Origin: Amphibalanus amphitrite
Lineage: Eukaryota > Arthropoda > Thecostraca > Balanomorpha > Balanidae
Length of the DNA: 64,000 nucleotides
Direction: 5' to 3'
Assembly (NCBI RefSeq): GCF_019059575.1
Contig: NW_024881619.1
Location: 310,001 to 374,000 of the forward strand
The translations under genes were made by a program, and so were the position numbers. The notes below the pieces were generated by a model. It had not been told where the DNA came from. It searched no databases and saw nothing but the letters and a program-made list of their open reading frames with translations. Numbering within the stretch: the stretch's first letter is position 1; every line of letters starts with the position of its first letter. Positions 12,481 through 25,168 of the stretch are shown here, in pieces.

Positions 12481-14692
12481 CCTGAGCGCGCGCGCGCGCC
12501 GGCGTGCGTTCTCTGCTGTGATTGGTCGCCGGTGGGGACGGAGGGACGTCATGGACCGATCAGAGGCCACCGTTTGGACCCGGTCCTCCGACGGAGACCG
12601 CCCGCTTCCGGTCCTCGGTTCAGAGCGGAGCGGAGGGCAGGAGGGGCGCCACGGGCTTTAGAACACTGGACAGACGAGGTGGGCAAGTAGTTTGAAATTG
12701 CGAATATGCTAAATTTTAGCGGTTTGCACAGCGTTAGACTCAAAGGAACGTCAGAAAGAGGGATTAACATTCAATCACTTCATCAGCGCGATTAGTTCTG
12801 GAAAGTATTGTTGAGGTGTCTGCGTATCACCCACCCAGAAACACCCTTTCTGAATGTGGCAGTACCCATATGCACCAAGGTGTCTAGTTTATAAGACGGT
12901 TGCATCATGTAATCATGCAGCTAACACAGGCTCCTCGCCTGTATTTTACCATCCACCTGTTCAACAAGCGCCTCAAACAATGAGTTTCTTGCGGCTTGGA
13001 CCACCCGCGGACGTTTGGCAGCGGTGTTTCTCCATTGTTACCACGAGGGGCCTCGCTCACCACCGGCGTTCCCCGCTCCCTGCCCGGCCAGACTTTTCTC
13101 AACAGAACACAGCCGAGCCCCGTCAGCGTCCAAATTTGGATTTATTCGCTACCAGTGACACACATTGGTCTCGTAACGCTCGGAGCACGTACAGGAAAGG
13201 ACATTTCAGGAAGACTTGGCAAGGTCGTCAGCCCGTTGCTTACATGTACTAAAACCAGCAAAAGGGCGCGTTTGGCAAAAATTGGCACATGCGCTATCGC
13301 ACGCCGTTCGCCTGATTTCCAGGTTCAGTGCGGGCTGGGTGCTATGATTCACACGAACAACCGGTCAAGTGCTGTTCCGAAACAACGGCGACCTGGTACG
13401 CGGCAAAATCCTCGCCGCGTGCCTCGAAAAAGTAAAACTTGGGATTAGTTCAGCCCGCGAATCTGGCGCTATAATGTGCATGACGTGAATGGATATATAG
13501 GATGTACGCGTGGCTTGATATATTGCAGAAGATGGCGAGCAGATGTTTGGTATTCAATCCGAAATTTCTGTGACGGTGAGTTTAATCTGACCGGACTGCG
13601 AGGGTTGTTCGGTAAGCTCTATGAATTAATGTTCCGGACGCGGCTAGCTCAATTCAGATTAGGCAGGTGTTCCCGATAGTTGAACTATGCAGGTGTCCGA
13701 TCAAAACATCACAATGTATTTCATACACACACCATGAACTTGTCAATGCAGTGGTGCGTGGCAATGTTGAATATGCATGCGTCGTTCCTTTGCTTGTGTA
13801 TCGTCCTCTGCCGTTAAGCATATACTGACACAAGCGGAGATGGGCATTGACGTGCTAAATGTGCATTGCTTATAATTAAATGTTTCTGCAACACTGACCT
13901 CTAATTATTTTCCCTGGTGGTGAAACAGCAATTCTGAGCTCTAACATTTGGGATCCTTTCTGGAATGGGGAATGTGCGGCAAGCACTAAAACCAGTTGTG
14001 CTCATTGCTCGAGTCTTTGGCATCTATACGCTAACGTACGCTAACGTACAGTCCCACGACAAGGCATGATAAGTAGAAATATTGCGGCGCAGTAGGCCTC
14101 TATGTGCGCAGAAGTTGGCCCGTGACCGACTCCGTGAATGGCGAGCTCAGGAAACGGAACTTCATACACAGAAGTACAGTTTTGTACACAGAAATGTAGT
14201 TTTATACTTATTTGGGAAATGTTTAACGGTTAGGTAATATTTCTCTAGCTTCATTCATAGCGGGACTGTCCCATGGACCATTTCCGAGAATAAATAAACA
14301 CTCAGCAGAACAGGCCTGGAGGCGGCGACCAAGACGCTGTCGGAGTTCCTGGCAACGACCGGGGGACATCTGAAAATCAGCTGTCCGCCTGAGGTTTCGG
14401 CCTATAATCAGTTTCGATCCTGAACCATTTGGTTCCAATCCCTAACAATTTGGATCTGATCCTGAGCCATCGGGGCGCGTTCCGAATCAATCCGAGCTGG
14501 GCCAAAAATATCCGGAGCGGACTCCGTTCCATGTCACTCGCGGAGAGTAAGTCGTGATAAAACATAGGAGCTATAACCGAAGGTATGTTGTCAATAGTTA
14601 AAACACTATTCTTTAGAATTGTGTTTTTCTAGTGAAAAACAAATCTGAGTTCCCTGACAATTTGGCAAAAGCTGCCTGAGATTGGCGGGAAC

Positions 14693-14720
14693 CATAGACC
14701 TCTGTATACAGAGGTCTATG
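14693..14720. repeat. Perfect 28-bp palindrome flanked by an 8-bp direct repeat
   Basis: The sequence reads identically on both strands over 28 bp, with half-site CATAGACCTCTGTA. The 8 bases GCGGGAAC occur immediately before it (14685-14692) and again at its end (14720-14727, sharing the last G). This is the arrangement left by insertion of a minimal inverted-repeat element with an 8-bp target duplication, as hAT-type elements make. It could also be an excision footprint. Confidence 0.6.
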
Positions 14721-15970
14721 CGGGAACGTATTCGTTTTCTAGGCCCGAATATGCACATCAATGCGAGATGACCCGGTACAGCAGCGTTTGGAGCCAATAA
14801 CAATCAACCGACTATGCTCGACAGCGTCTCATTGACTCAGTGTAGCCCGAAACTAAGACGAAACATAGTTATCCAACGCTACACCAGCTATCATAGGTCA
14901 CCAATATTGCCCTGATTTATCAATTGTCCACAACTCTAAACGGTACTTCCGATTACCACTTCAGCCAAGGACAAGAGAAAAACATCGGCACACCATCTGT
15001 TCATCTAAGCTCGCACATCGACAGCGCCCACATGTGGTCATTGTAGAAATCAGCTGATCATGGCCAGGGGTCCGTCTATCGTGGCCAGAGGCGAATCTAA
15101 GAGACTAGGACCCAGAGGACAACCTGAGGGTCCTGTTGAGCCCCAATCGCGTGAGAACGGTCCGACCGAGACTTTTGTGACGCCATCCGAGCAGCAGCAG
15201 CGGAGGAGGATGGCGTTCGGCGAATGTCAGTCGGTGACATCACGTATGTGACATGTGGACAAACTGTCGGGCGGGGCGGCGGCGGCTTCCTCCGAACGTG
15301 CCGCGCTCCAGTGAACGCGGCGCAGCGGGCCGTCCCAGGGTCGTTTTCAGTCCGGTGGGTGTCTGATCGCAGCCCGGCGCCTCCAGCGTGCTCCTCGCGC
15401 TCACGTCATCTAGCTCACTGAACACATGAGCTGTGCAGTCTTGAGCAACAACCTCGTGGCCTCAGCGTTCGCCAAACCGGCTGCATTGCTAGCCGCCCCG
15501 CCCCTCCCTCCCTCCCTCCCCGCGGAGAGGCGCCGCTGATTCAGGAACAGGTTATGCGTGAATCCCCGGTGACGAGGCGGAAAGTGGTCGCCCGCTGGCG
15601 GTGGGGGGTGGAGGGGGGGGGGGCGGATAAGCAGCTCAGTGGTTTATAGTGGGATGTTCCGGTCATTCTTGGTGTGCGTGGAAGTAGTTTAGGCTGATGC
15701 GGCTGGACATACCACTATTTCCGGGAGTGAGACGCCGCTGTAGTGGTGATACTGAAACTCCGGTGGCTGTTCCGCTCTGTGTCTCCCTTCCTGTGGCGAC
15801 TCAATGGGTCTGTTACGCTGAAGCGGCACGACTGTCTGTCGGCTCAGTGGTGCAAGGGGATGAGAAACCGTTATGACGTGCCCTGTCCTGAATAAACACA
15901 CCACCATCGGAATAAATAATCAAAGCGGCCCACTCAGAGCACGACGGTCCGGAAACCTTGACGGCGCCCA

Positions 15971-16030
15971 TTTCTGCGGCGCTTTTGTGTTTTCTGCGGC
16001 GCTTTTGTGTCTTCTGCGGCGCTTTTGTGC
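15971..16030 (+). repeat. 20-bp tandem repeat, three units
   Basis: Units start at 15971, 15991 and 16011 and share TTCTGCGGCGCTTTTGTG with one or two end differences. The 20-bp period matches that of the larger minisatellites at 43-44.5 and 52 kb, but the unit sequence is different. Confidence 0.8.
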
Positions 16031-17260
16031 CTGCAATGTCGCCTCTCTGAGTTCGACACGGCTCAGTTTCGACCATGGAGTAGCGACACGCGAGGCGAGT
16101 TCGTCTGGCCGGAGTGGTGGGGACGGGAATGGTGTGACAGGCAGCACGGCAGGGCCGGCACCAGTGGCATCGTTAGCTGCAGCGCGACACCGGCCAGCTC
16201 CCACCGTGCCGGCAGCACGGGTCACGGATCACGGGTCACGGGTCACGAAACATGGAACTGTACCGACACTGCCGTGACCTGGCAAGTGTCGGTTACGGCA
16301 CGGCACCTACACGGGCCATTGCGGGCCATTGAGGGGAGATTTCATACTGTATGACTCCTCACAAAGTGTTGAACGATTCTAAACATTATGTTTATTAGTT
16401 TTATCTAAAAAAAATATACTTAAAAGTGATACTGATTGCCAATAGCTAAAAGGTCATTATTCGACTGTACTAAAACGTGTCCCTCACCCTTAGCGCTCAT
16501 CTTACAAGAAGTAGCGCAATATTACCCAGAACTGAAACGTCCTACCCTGACGTAACATGCGACTTGAATGATGTCACTCACAACCCGTGCAAGTGGAGAT
16601 GATATAGCGAGACTTTGACCTATCATAAATGAACAGCCTTACATGTGCTCCAGCGAAGCACGAGCTCCTACGTTGTGTGTTTATATTTAACAAGATAGGC
16701 CTCTTCAGTATCCTCTTTAAATGTTTATAAACGAGTGACCCAGCCAGCGCAAGTGCAGCGCTCGGGTCTTTGGTGTGTGTGACTGTGGTGTGACGTCATA
16801 TGCATACGTCACTTAGGTACAGCAACGGATTACAGCACGGCTGCGGGATGAATGAAATACCGTTGCACAGAACAGCTGTATGCCGTCTTATTGATTGCAG
16901 TTATGAAAGGCAAACCAAAAATATTGATAATGCCCAATTCAGACACATTCTTTAAAAAAAAAAACAATCTCAGTCAAGCGAGTAAAGGCCGAACATGATA
17001 GCGCCAAACGTTGCAATGCTAGGCAGTTCCAAATATGTGATAACATTTAACCACCAGCCCAAAGCATTGATGCTTGCTTAGCTCGCGCCTGGATGGGATC
17101 TCAGCCGATTTCGCCAAGATGGGGGGGGGGCGTATTTCGCCACACCCGATTATATGAGAGACTAAGAAAGACGCGGAAAAAGCAATAGATCAGCTCACTG
17201 TAAGATATTTCAGAAATACATATAACTGTCTTTTTTCGATCAGCTCATTGCTGAGATCAC

Positions 17261-17400
17261 AGAAGCTAAAACCAGTAAAACGCCTTTTGGGCGAAGAACG
17301 AGCGAGCGAGATAGTGAGCCCTGCACGTGCAGAAGCTAAAACCAGTAAAACGCCTTTTGGGCGAAGAACGAGCGAGCGAGATAGTGAGCCCTGCACGTGC
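17261..17400 (+). repeat. Exact 70-bp tandem duplication
   Basis: 17261-17330 and 17331-17400 are identical over the full 70 bases, each ending in CTGCACGTGC. The lack of any difference suggests a recent duplication. It prolongs the open minus-strand frame 17190-18020, which is therefore repeat-derived. Confidence 0.95.
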
Positions 17401-17439
17401 GGAAGGGCGAGAGGGTGCTTCCAACGGGCTTGCGCAAAG

Positions 17440-18125
17440 CACCCTTCTAACTGGTCGCTAGCGGTGTGCCAAATTTGAACGCAATCGGCCCAGCCGTTCC
17501 TGAGATCTGGAAGCGGCATTCTGCACGTGCGCACGTGCAAACGGGGTCCAAAATGACTTTTGCACGGCACCCTACTAACTGGTCCCAAACCGTGTACCAA
17601 CTTTGAGCGCAATCGGCCCAGCCGTTCTCGAGATCTGGAAACGCCCCCTGCACGTGCGCACGTGCAGTAGCACCCTAACCGCAACACATGGGAATGCATT
17701 GCCTGGTGGATGCCTACCTGTATGCCAAGTTTCAGCGAAATCGCCCAAGTAATTACCGAGTTACTGAAATGGGAACAAATTTGGCACCTCTTATTGTTGT
17801 ATTTTGCACGTGCACTGGGGGTGACCCACATGCATCGAGAGTATCCTATTTTGGGTAGAAGGGATGCTGCTACCCTATAAAAATTACCGCAAGTCAATCG
17901 CCCAAGCGCCAAGCGGCTGCTGAGATATGAGCCTCTCAAAATCACTACTTTTGCAAAACAGCTTGAACACCCTTGGCTTTTCACGTGGCACGTGCCACGA
18001 CGGTCACTGAGATGTATCAAAAGTAGTCAATTACGGGGTAGAAGGAATGGGGCTACCCAACAAAAAAGACCGCAGGCCAATCGGTCCAGCGGTTGCTGAG
18101 ATATAAGCCTCTCAAAAGCGTTACA
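17440..18125 (+). repeat. Degenerate modules with AATCGGCCCAGCCGTT core and CACGTG palindromes
   Basis: Related segments recur near 17460-17515, 17590-17640, 17715-17765, 17890-17935 and 18070-18110. Each has a GCAATCGGCCCAGCCGTT-like core followed by GAGAT. The block also holds repeated GCACGTGC palindromes (about 17391, 17523, 17531, 17651, 17659, 17805). The core resembles a phrase common in invertebrate interspersed repeats. No coding function. Confidence 0.6.
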
Positions 18126-18665
18126 GGCCGGGCCGGGCCGGGCTGGGCCATACTGATACTCATACTGCTCATACTGAGATTTTTCCGTTATATTGAAAAG
18201 ACTCACTTCGCTCGCTGCGCTCGCTCGCTCGTAATTATCACACAAGAAATCCCAGCTTTGAAACTTTTCACAAATCTTTGAATAACTCGGGAACGAATAG
18301 AGCTAGCTTGCGCGATGAAAACATCTTAGATCTGTTCAGCTCAACGATGTGAATGGACTGATATGCAGCATGACCTTTTTTGTAACCTTGACCCGATGTC
18401 AAATTTTGAAGTTGACCTTTTCAGATCAACTTATAGATTATCCGACGCGTCTCAAGTCAACGAGAGCAGCGCAATGCCGTTACTCGTAAAATCAACGTAA
18501 TAAAAGCTGGGTACCTATCAAACGTTATAGCAGAAAAACGCTTTCCGAAAAAGCATCAGATTGTGAGTTTTTGCCCTCTGGAGGCTAAACCGTTGACCTC
18601 AGTTCAAATATGAGAGTAATATACAGGAAAAACTTTAAAAGAGCTATCATGCGCTTTTCTGTAGC

Positions 18666-21600
18666 ACTGTCCGCGAGAAGGATGGTACGCGAATTGCAAT
18701 AAAAACATTACCTACCGACTACCGTTGTTTGTTATGAAAAGCGAGCGTCTGAGCCCAAATACATACTGAAGTTCAGACGCATAGCTTCTTTGTAAACGTC
18801 GGTGAGTACAAGACTGACAGTGTAAATTTCTTGGCAACATCTTCTTACGAATTTTATGGAAAACGATTGTCCTAGAATTGAATTAAGTTGGTTCTGATCC
18901 GCAGATGATATACGTGGCTTTCTAAAAATGCCCCTTTGCACGCATGATTTGTCTACTTGTAATCAAAATTTGTCTTCCCGTGATAATGAGAGCGTTTTCG
19001 TAGCAGCTAGGTATCTGAATAAAGCATGTTCACTGTTGGGCAAAGAATACGTAAGTATAGTTAGTCATAATAACTCGGGAAAAGCAAAGTACATGAGAAA
19101 TAGTAAATGTGTATTTGATTGCCTTTTTAATGAGATCTCAAAACGACTTTTTCATCTAGAGACATGCTGAGCCATCCACCTAAGTATATATTCACACTAA
19201 CCTCGTGATGAAAAGGAAAAATGCATCTGCTTGGAATCGCCACAGCTCACACTGAAACTCACAGTTATCATCATGGACAGCCCGTCCATCAGGACATTTC
19301 AGCAGCCCAGACAAGGCGACTCGCGCGTGCCCGAGACGCCGTACCCCGAACCTAGCCATCCTTTGCGCCAGCTCCCAGACGGCAACCATAAGTTACGGCG
19401 ACGGCACTTCGCGAACACGGCTTCATAGCGGCGTGACTCAGGCCGTGTGTATGTACACAGAAACTGGCCGCGCGGCTACTACGGTGCACGATGTGAGGAT
19501 CGCCTTAACGACCTCTCCGGAGCGCCGAGGACAGCCGCTGAGTGTGCGTCTGGTCCAGTCCGCGGTCCAGGAACCGCTCAGTGCTCCGGCAGTGCCTCAA
19601 CTACCCAGATTTAGAGCTGAAATGTCCGGCGAGGCCCATGAGCCACTCATTTCCGGACTGCCGGGAGCGGCGCAAAGCGAGACGACCGGAACTGAGAAAG
19701 GCGTCTCACCACCACCCGGTCATTTCGCTCCCGTTTAGAGCGCTTTTCCGGAGTGGGGCGTGAGACGACTGACCGCCGGCCGGCCAGCCGCAGTCGGGTT
19801 CGTTAGAACGCACGCCACGGCCCCTTCACGGGAGCCAGCGGAGGACTGTCTGCGGCCGGCGGGGTACAAAGCCGCGCCGGGGGCAGCGCCTGCCGCCCCA
19901 GCTGCCGGCGACCCACCGGCGCCGCCGCAGACGTGACCTATTGCCGACGGCCGGCCGGGTACAGGGAAGGGGACGCTCTTAAATGGTCCACCGGCTTTGT
20001 GCTCTACTTCGTACCGAGAGAGAGAGATGGATAGTTGTGGAGTAGACACCCCTGAACGTGACTCAGACAACAGGGAGATTTACCCTGAAGGCATAGTTGC
20101 ATCCACCCCTCTACCGTTTGCAGGAATGTTCGGCTAGTCGAAAGAGAAGAAAACTGGTTCAGTTGGAAAAGTAAAACAGAAAACTTGATTTTCTGATGCA
20201 GCTCCCTGCTCGTAACTAAATAATCTTGTGAACGTTAACATACATGGACTTCTCATTGTTGTTCCAAGAGCACCTATCTCCTCATGGACAAGAGTGATGT
20301 GATGTTCCTCTCTTCAGAAGCTATCAGTTGACTGGAACGCTAATGAGCATCACACAATTGATTGTGCCCATGGTGAGCGTTGGGTCACATCATTTAACTG
20401 TAACCGTGTCACTAAGCGCGTGTGATGCGGCACAGTCTACCACTCCAGGCAACTGCTTGCCTGAGAAAAGTGGAGCACGATTCTGTAGTCAACTGGAAAG
20501 CATAGCAAACTGACCGAGCAGTTTTCAGTGACGATGCCTTCGACACAAATCGGCGAGATAAATACCACAAGCTTACAATAAGAAATTAAAACAATGGTTT
20601 AGTTTGTTGTAATAAGCGGTGTCCTAAGGCTGTCTCAGGTGCCGGAGTTTGTGTTCTTTTATCTTTTTTCCTTGTGCTGTTTTTTTTTTCTTTGTGTACT
20701 TTCCCGTCTTCTTACCGGACAGCCCTACGCAGTCATATGCCGACTGAGCAATGTAAAACACCAACACCGGTAGATATACATACATTGTAGCTTTGCGGGG
20801 AACAAAGTGACGAGACTGAAAAAGAGTACCTGTTTCTGCACTATGAATCTTGGTGAGACATGACGTCACACAGTCGGAAGCTGGTGTGTTACTGTATTAC
20901 TCAACATGATGTAAATCATGCAACTTACCATAAGTGATTTTTCTGGCCTAAACCCACGAATAGAATACGCGGATATCCTCTAATGCGGTGTGGTTAAAAA
21001 GCACCTTTATGTACTAAAATATTGAAATGCTTGCAGACAAGAGCAATAACAAGCTTAACATCAGTAAAATCCAGGGCGCTGTTCCGTAGAACGTGCGTAG
21101 TCCGGCTAAACCTTCCCTGTCTACCTTTGAACTCAACAACAATTATCAGCAACAATCGATCAACACCTGGCGCCGGTCGAACAGAAATGCACGATCAACG
21201 AGCACATCTTTTCGACTCTGCAGGGAAATACACCTCATCAGAACAAGCTCTGATCGGTTTCCTACCGAAACTTCCTAAATCTAACAGAATATTTTTTGTC
21301 GACCCATATGCTGTGAGCCAGCGCTTGATAGAATAAATTGGCGTCGTAAATGGTGAGCCGAAAATATATTTACAATGTGTTGATTCCAACACGAATGGAT
21401 TACTTGAACGAAAATTACACTCACAAATCAGTCAGGACATGGATGACAAGTCATGTCTGTGCCTCTGCCGAGTTCAAAGGAGTGCATAGGTGAAACTGAA
21501 AGGAGCAGAACCTGTGCGGCCAAACCACGTCAGTTAGTTAGTTTACCGGGCAGAATCTATCGCTAACACGATGCCAGTATTTATGAGAGATCGGTCGGCT

Positions 21601-23936
21601 CTAAAGTGAGACGTCAGTGGCTCAGCCCACTCAAACCGTCAGCTGATTGCCAGTGAAAGGACACACAAACTGTACTTCTCGGACAAGTTCTGAGCGTATT
21701 GGAGCACAACTACTCATTGACGCCGTGTAGGAACTGAAACGGTTCGCAAAGCATTACCCAGGGCAAACAGTCCCGGCCGGGCCGCACCATGCAGCAATCA
21801 CCACGCCATGTGTGGATCGCCCATGATCGTAAATACTTACATACATAGCATTGTGTACTCAAGGACGCGCGCGGGCTATAACGGTCAGTGGGAAATATCC
21901 AACGCCGTGCCATGCATCCAATTTCTGGCAATAGCGAATCAGTAGCGAGACAACTTCCCAACCACATACTGAATGTGATTCTGTAAATTAACCTATGATC
22001 GTGAGAATTACCAACGTTTTCCATAAATCTCAGTACTGAATGTGATTCTGGAAATAAGCCTATGATCGTGAGAAATACCAACATTTTCCATAACTCAGAA
22101 ATCTTACGCAAAGACGATCGTCCCAACCACGATCCACAGCTCACAACGGTCGGCGATGGGCACATCGGGGAGCCGCTGGGAAATACGTCCACGCAGTCGC
22201 CGCCAAGGTAGAGCCCCGCCGCGTCACAGCCAGGTGCTACAATATCTCGTCTATAGACAATTTACCGGTCAGGGGACTGATGACGTCGCTGGAGCTGTGC
22301 TTCCGAGACGGGATCGCGCCCAACGGCCACCGTGCTATATGATGTCATTTCATGCTGTTAAGGTGAGATGTTACGAGCAGTTGCAAAATGTCATGAAGAC
22401 TAGTGCTTAAAATAGCTGCATACGTGCTAAAAATAGCACCACATGACTTTGATCACACGAAGACGTAGGAAGAAGCATGACACAATTATTCGCCAACTGA
22501 TCGGGGATACGGATATGGAAGGAGCAAAAATACGTCTGCAGGAAGGGGTGACCGTTGCCGACCGAACGAACAGCAACCAGGGGAGACTCTTTGACCGCCT
22601 GTATTTAGGGCCTTGGCCTGAGCAGCGCTGATCGCCAATGAGGAAAACGTGCCGACAAAATCAGCGGCTCCTCCGGGAAAGTAAGCGCTACCCGTGCCCA
22701 GGCTCGACCCATACAGCTGGGAGTGATATAGCGGCTCTAACTGCGCCGCTGGTATGTCGTTAATGACGCCTTTTTAGGTGGCGGTCCGAGGCCAAGCCGG
22801 TTACGTATTTGCAGTTTTGTCATGTTAACATAATATTCCGTCACTGACAGACGGAGAAAGTTACGCAGAGGTGATGTATTTACGGAGAAAAATATTGTGA
22901 TCGGAAAAAATGTGTTTGTAGGCTATGTTCATGAGGCGGCAAGCATGACGGGTTAATATACGGTTCACATCATGCACGCTTTAACAAAAATACGTATGCA
23001 ATGTAAATTTGAGCTTAGGCCCAGAAAAAAGGCCTCTACGCAACAACCTTAACTGGTGCAATTATTAGATGGAAGTATCTGAATTGGTCCAAGCTTTGCT
23101 AGAAAAACACATACAAACAGACCCACGCACACACGGACGCACGCACACCTACACTGACTGTTTCCTTTTTTATCGTTACTCTTTTATTTCAAAGTCTTGT
23201 GATGTATTTATTGTAAATTATGTTCCTCCTTATGACAGCACATTGACCCAGGGGAACCGGTTTAGTGGTAGCCCTGTCACCGGAAATCTTTCCTCACTTC
23301 TTGTGGTTTACCGCCCGAGTCATCTGCATCCACAATAGAAGGGTGGGTCTCCAGGTAAATGCAGCTCAGGGTAAGCTCTGATGGCTTGTGTAGAGCAGAT
23401 AGAGGTCACGAAATAGAAAAAAGATATCACTATCCTCTAATTTGATATAACGTTTGTCATTAACTATTATTGGTCCCCTAGCGAGCTAGTTTAGACAAAA
23501 TTGCCGGGCCAACTTGAGAGTAGCCGGGCCTCTATGAGCCGGGCAGTCATGGTGTGCGACACTCCATTTTTTTAGCGAGATAATTTTGATGTATGAGTGG
23601 GCGAATCTGATACCTAACATGAAAAGATATTTGCCAATGCAGTGAATTTGGTAATAACAGCCCTCGAGTGTCATCAAAACTCACTAAAAAAAATTACACT
23701 CCCAAGAAAATTAATTTTCGATTTTACGCATATGGATATGAAACCTAATTGTTTTACCTACTGGGTAATTAACTATGCACAGAAAGCCTATATTGCCTCA
23801 AGATGCTTTTCTCACAGATGTCAGTCACCGGATATTGACTCGAACAAACGTGGGCGTGACAGAATATTTACTTGGCATCCTCCGACGATGTAGGTACAAA
23901 AAAAAAAAATAAACAGACAAATAAACGAGACACAAG
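18666..23936. other. Gene-free region
   Basis: No coding exon, RNA gene or element ends were recognised apart from the 67-bp duplication listed separately. A GC-rich block lies at about 19730-19990. Open frames are short and show no domain. Confidence 0.35.
21967..22100 (+). repeat. 67-bp tandem duplication
   Basis: Two adjacent copies begin TACTGAATGTGATTCTG at 21967 and 22034 and stay aligned through CCTATGATCGTGAGAA and TTTTCCATAA. A handful of substitutions separate them, so the event is older than the exact 70-bp duplication at 17.3 kb. Confidence 0.85.
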
Positions 23937-24811
23937 GCTGCATCCCAACTTCGCCATGGTGGGAGGCCTTTTTGGCCACACCACATTATCTCAGAAAGTA
24001 AGCAAGCTAGAAAGACGCAGTAAAAAGCAATAGATAGCTCGCTAGAAAATCTTTCAGAACTATCCCAGTCATTTTTCGATCAGGTCATGACTGAGGTCAC
24101 TGGAGGTCACCAAAATAAAATTATCGCGACTTTTGTTCCCGATCATGAGAACTTTTCACAAAGTGGCGTATAACTCGGAAATGGAGCTACAGCGCCGAGA
24201 AAAGGCGCATTCGATAGCTCTGTCAAAGGTCTTTCTGGATAGTGTCCTCAGATTTAACCTAAGGTCAACGGTTTAGCCTACAGAGAACAAAAACTCACAA
24301 TTAGACGTTTTTGATGAAAAAATTTATGTCACAACTTGACTCCAAGCTTGTATTACGCGGATTTTACCGGCATCGCGTTTGTCTTATCGAGACGCGTCGA
24401 ATGAACTATAAGTTGACCTTTCCAGGTCAATTTAAAAATTTGTCCTCAGGTGAAGGTCACGGAAAAGGTCATGTTCATTGTTCATATCATTTGCTTCGTA
24501 TTGTTGAGCTGAACACATTCATGGTGTTTTCAGCGCTCTAGTAGGTATGTTTCTATTTTAAGTTGTTCTCAAATCACTGTTAGTTACGGTTCATGAGCTA
24601 AAATGACCTGAGGGGCATAAAAGGGATTACAGGTGCAATTTTCGTATTCAGTGTGTCATATTCACATGCGTTCCGACGTTTGCGGGTGTTATATGTAGAC
24701 CAAAACAGCATTTCATTTTTGCTTCCATGGACTTATAATGGAGAGGTCACAAAATTGAACTGACCTGTCCTTAGGTCACCGATACAAAAATTCCAAGATA
24801 TGCAAATTGTT
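23937..24811 (+). repeat. AGGTCA-rich interspersed repeat, left part
   Basis: Homologous to 47290-48063. Both contain TAACTCGG followed by GAGCTACAGC, then GTCAACGG, a GACGCGTC/GACGCATC block, AGTTGACC/ATTTGACC, and CCTCAGGTGAAGGTCA. Many AGGTCA or TGACCT half-sites are present, including a GGTGAAGGTCACGGAAAAGGTCA stretch split by short spacers. The repeat is interrupted at 24812 by a hAT-like element and resumes after 27263. No protein-coding capacity is seen. Confidence 0.7.
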
Positions 24812-25168
24812 AGTACTGACAGGGCTGGTAAAAAGCGCCGATTCGCTGATAATATCGGAGCCAGAACAATAGCTGTACAAGCTATTTAGGGAGCCAGAAA
24901 TAAGCGTTTCAACACAAGTATGCATGTGCAGGATAACTGTTAAGTTTTGTTTCACATTTTCATTTTATTTCTACGACAAACCTTTAAATACAAGATGCCT
25001 GAGCACGAATATTAAATTAGTAGCAGCATTCAATTTCCCAATAAGGTCTTATGCGCAATGTTTGTCTAAAAAGTACAAAGCTGGTAGCCTATTCAGAATA
25101 GCTGTAAATGCTTACCGCGAACAGCGTCAGCATTCATCAGTCGAAGAGCCATCAGTCGATTTCCAGCT

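Larger units (their letters stand above)
12481..17080. other. Mixed non-coding region with short tandem repeats
   Basis: No gene was recognised. Visible structure includes a 10-bp tandem motif near 14030 (CGCTAACGTA twice), a CT-rich run near 15500, three 20-bp units at 15971-16030, and four 8-9 bp GGGTCACG-like units at about 16215-16247. A CRE-like TGACGTCA lies near 16791. The open frames at 12268-12690 and 12996-13448 have no recognisable domain. Confidence 0.4.
17080..18665. repeat. Interspersed repeat, rearranged copy of the AGGTCA-rich family
   Basis: 17080-17265 matches in the same orientation the start of the copy at 23937-24110 (shared TTCGCCA...TGG, AAAGACGC, AAGCAATAGAT and TTTTTCGATCAG blocks). 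By contrast 18280-18660 matches the reverse complement of the copies at 24150-24560 and 47290-47700. Between them lies a block of CACGTG-bearing modules. The whole looks like one element or array whose right part is inverted relative to the other copies. It carries several TGACCT/TGACCC half-sites near 18370-18430 and encodes nothing recognisable. Confidence 0.6.

Noticed and set aside
17190-18020. 276-codon minus-strand frame
   Set aside because: It lies across duplicated repeat modules, including an exact 70-bp duplication, and shows no domain.
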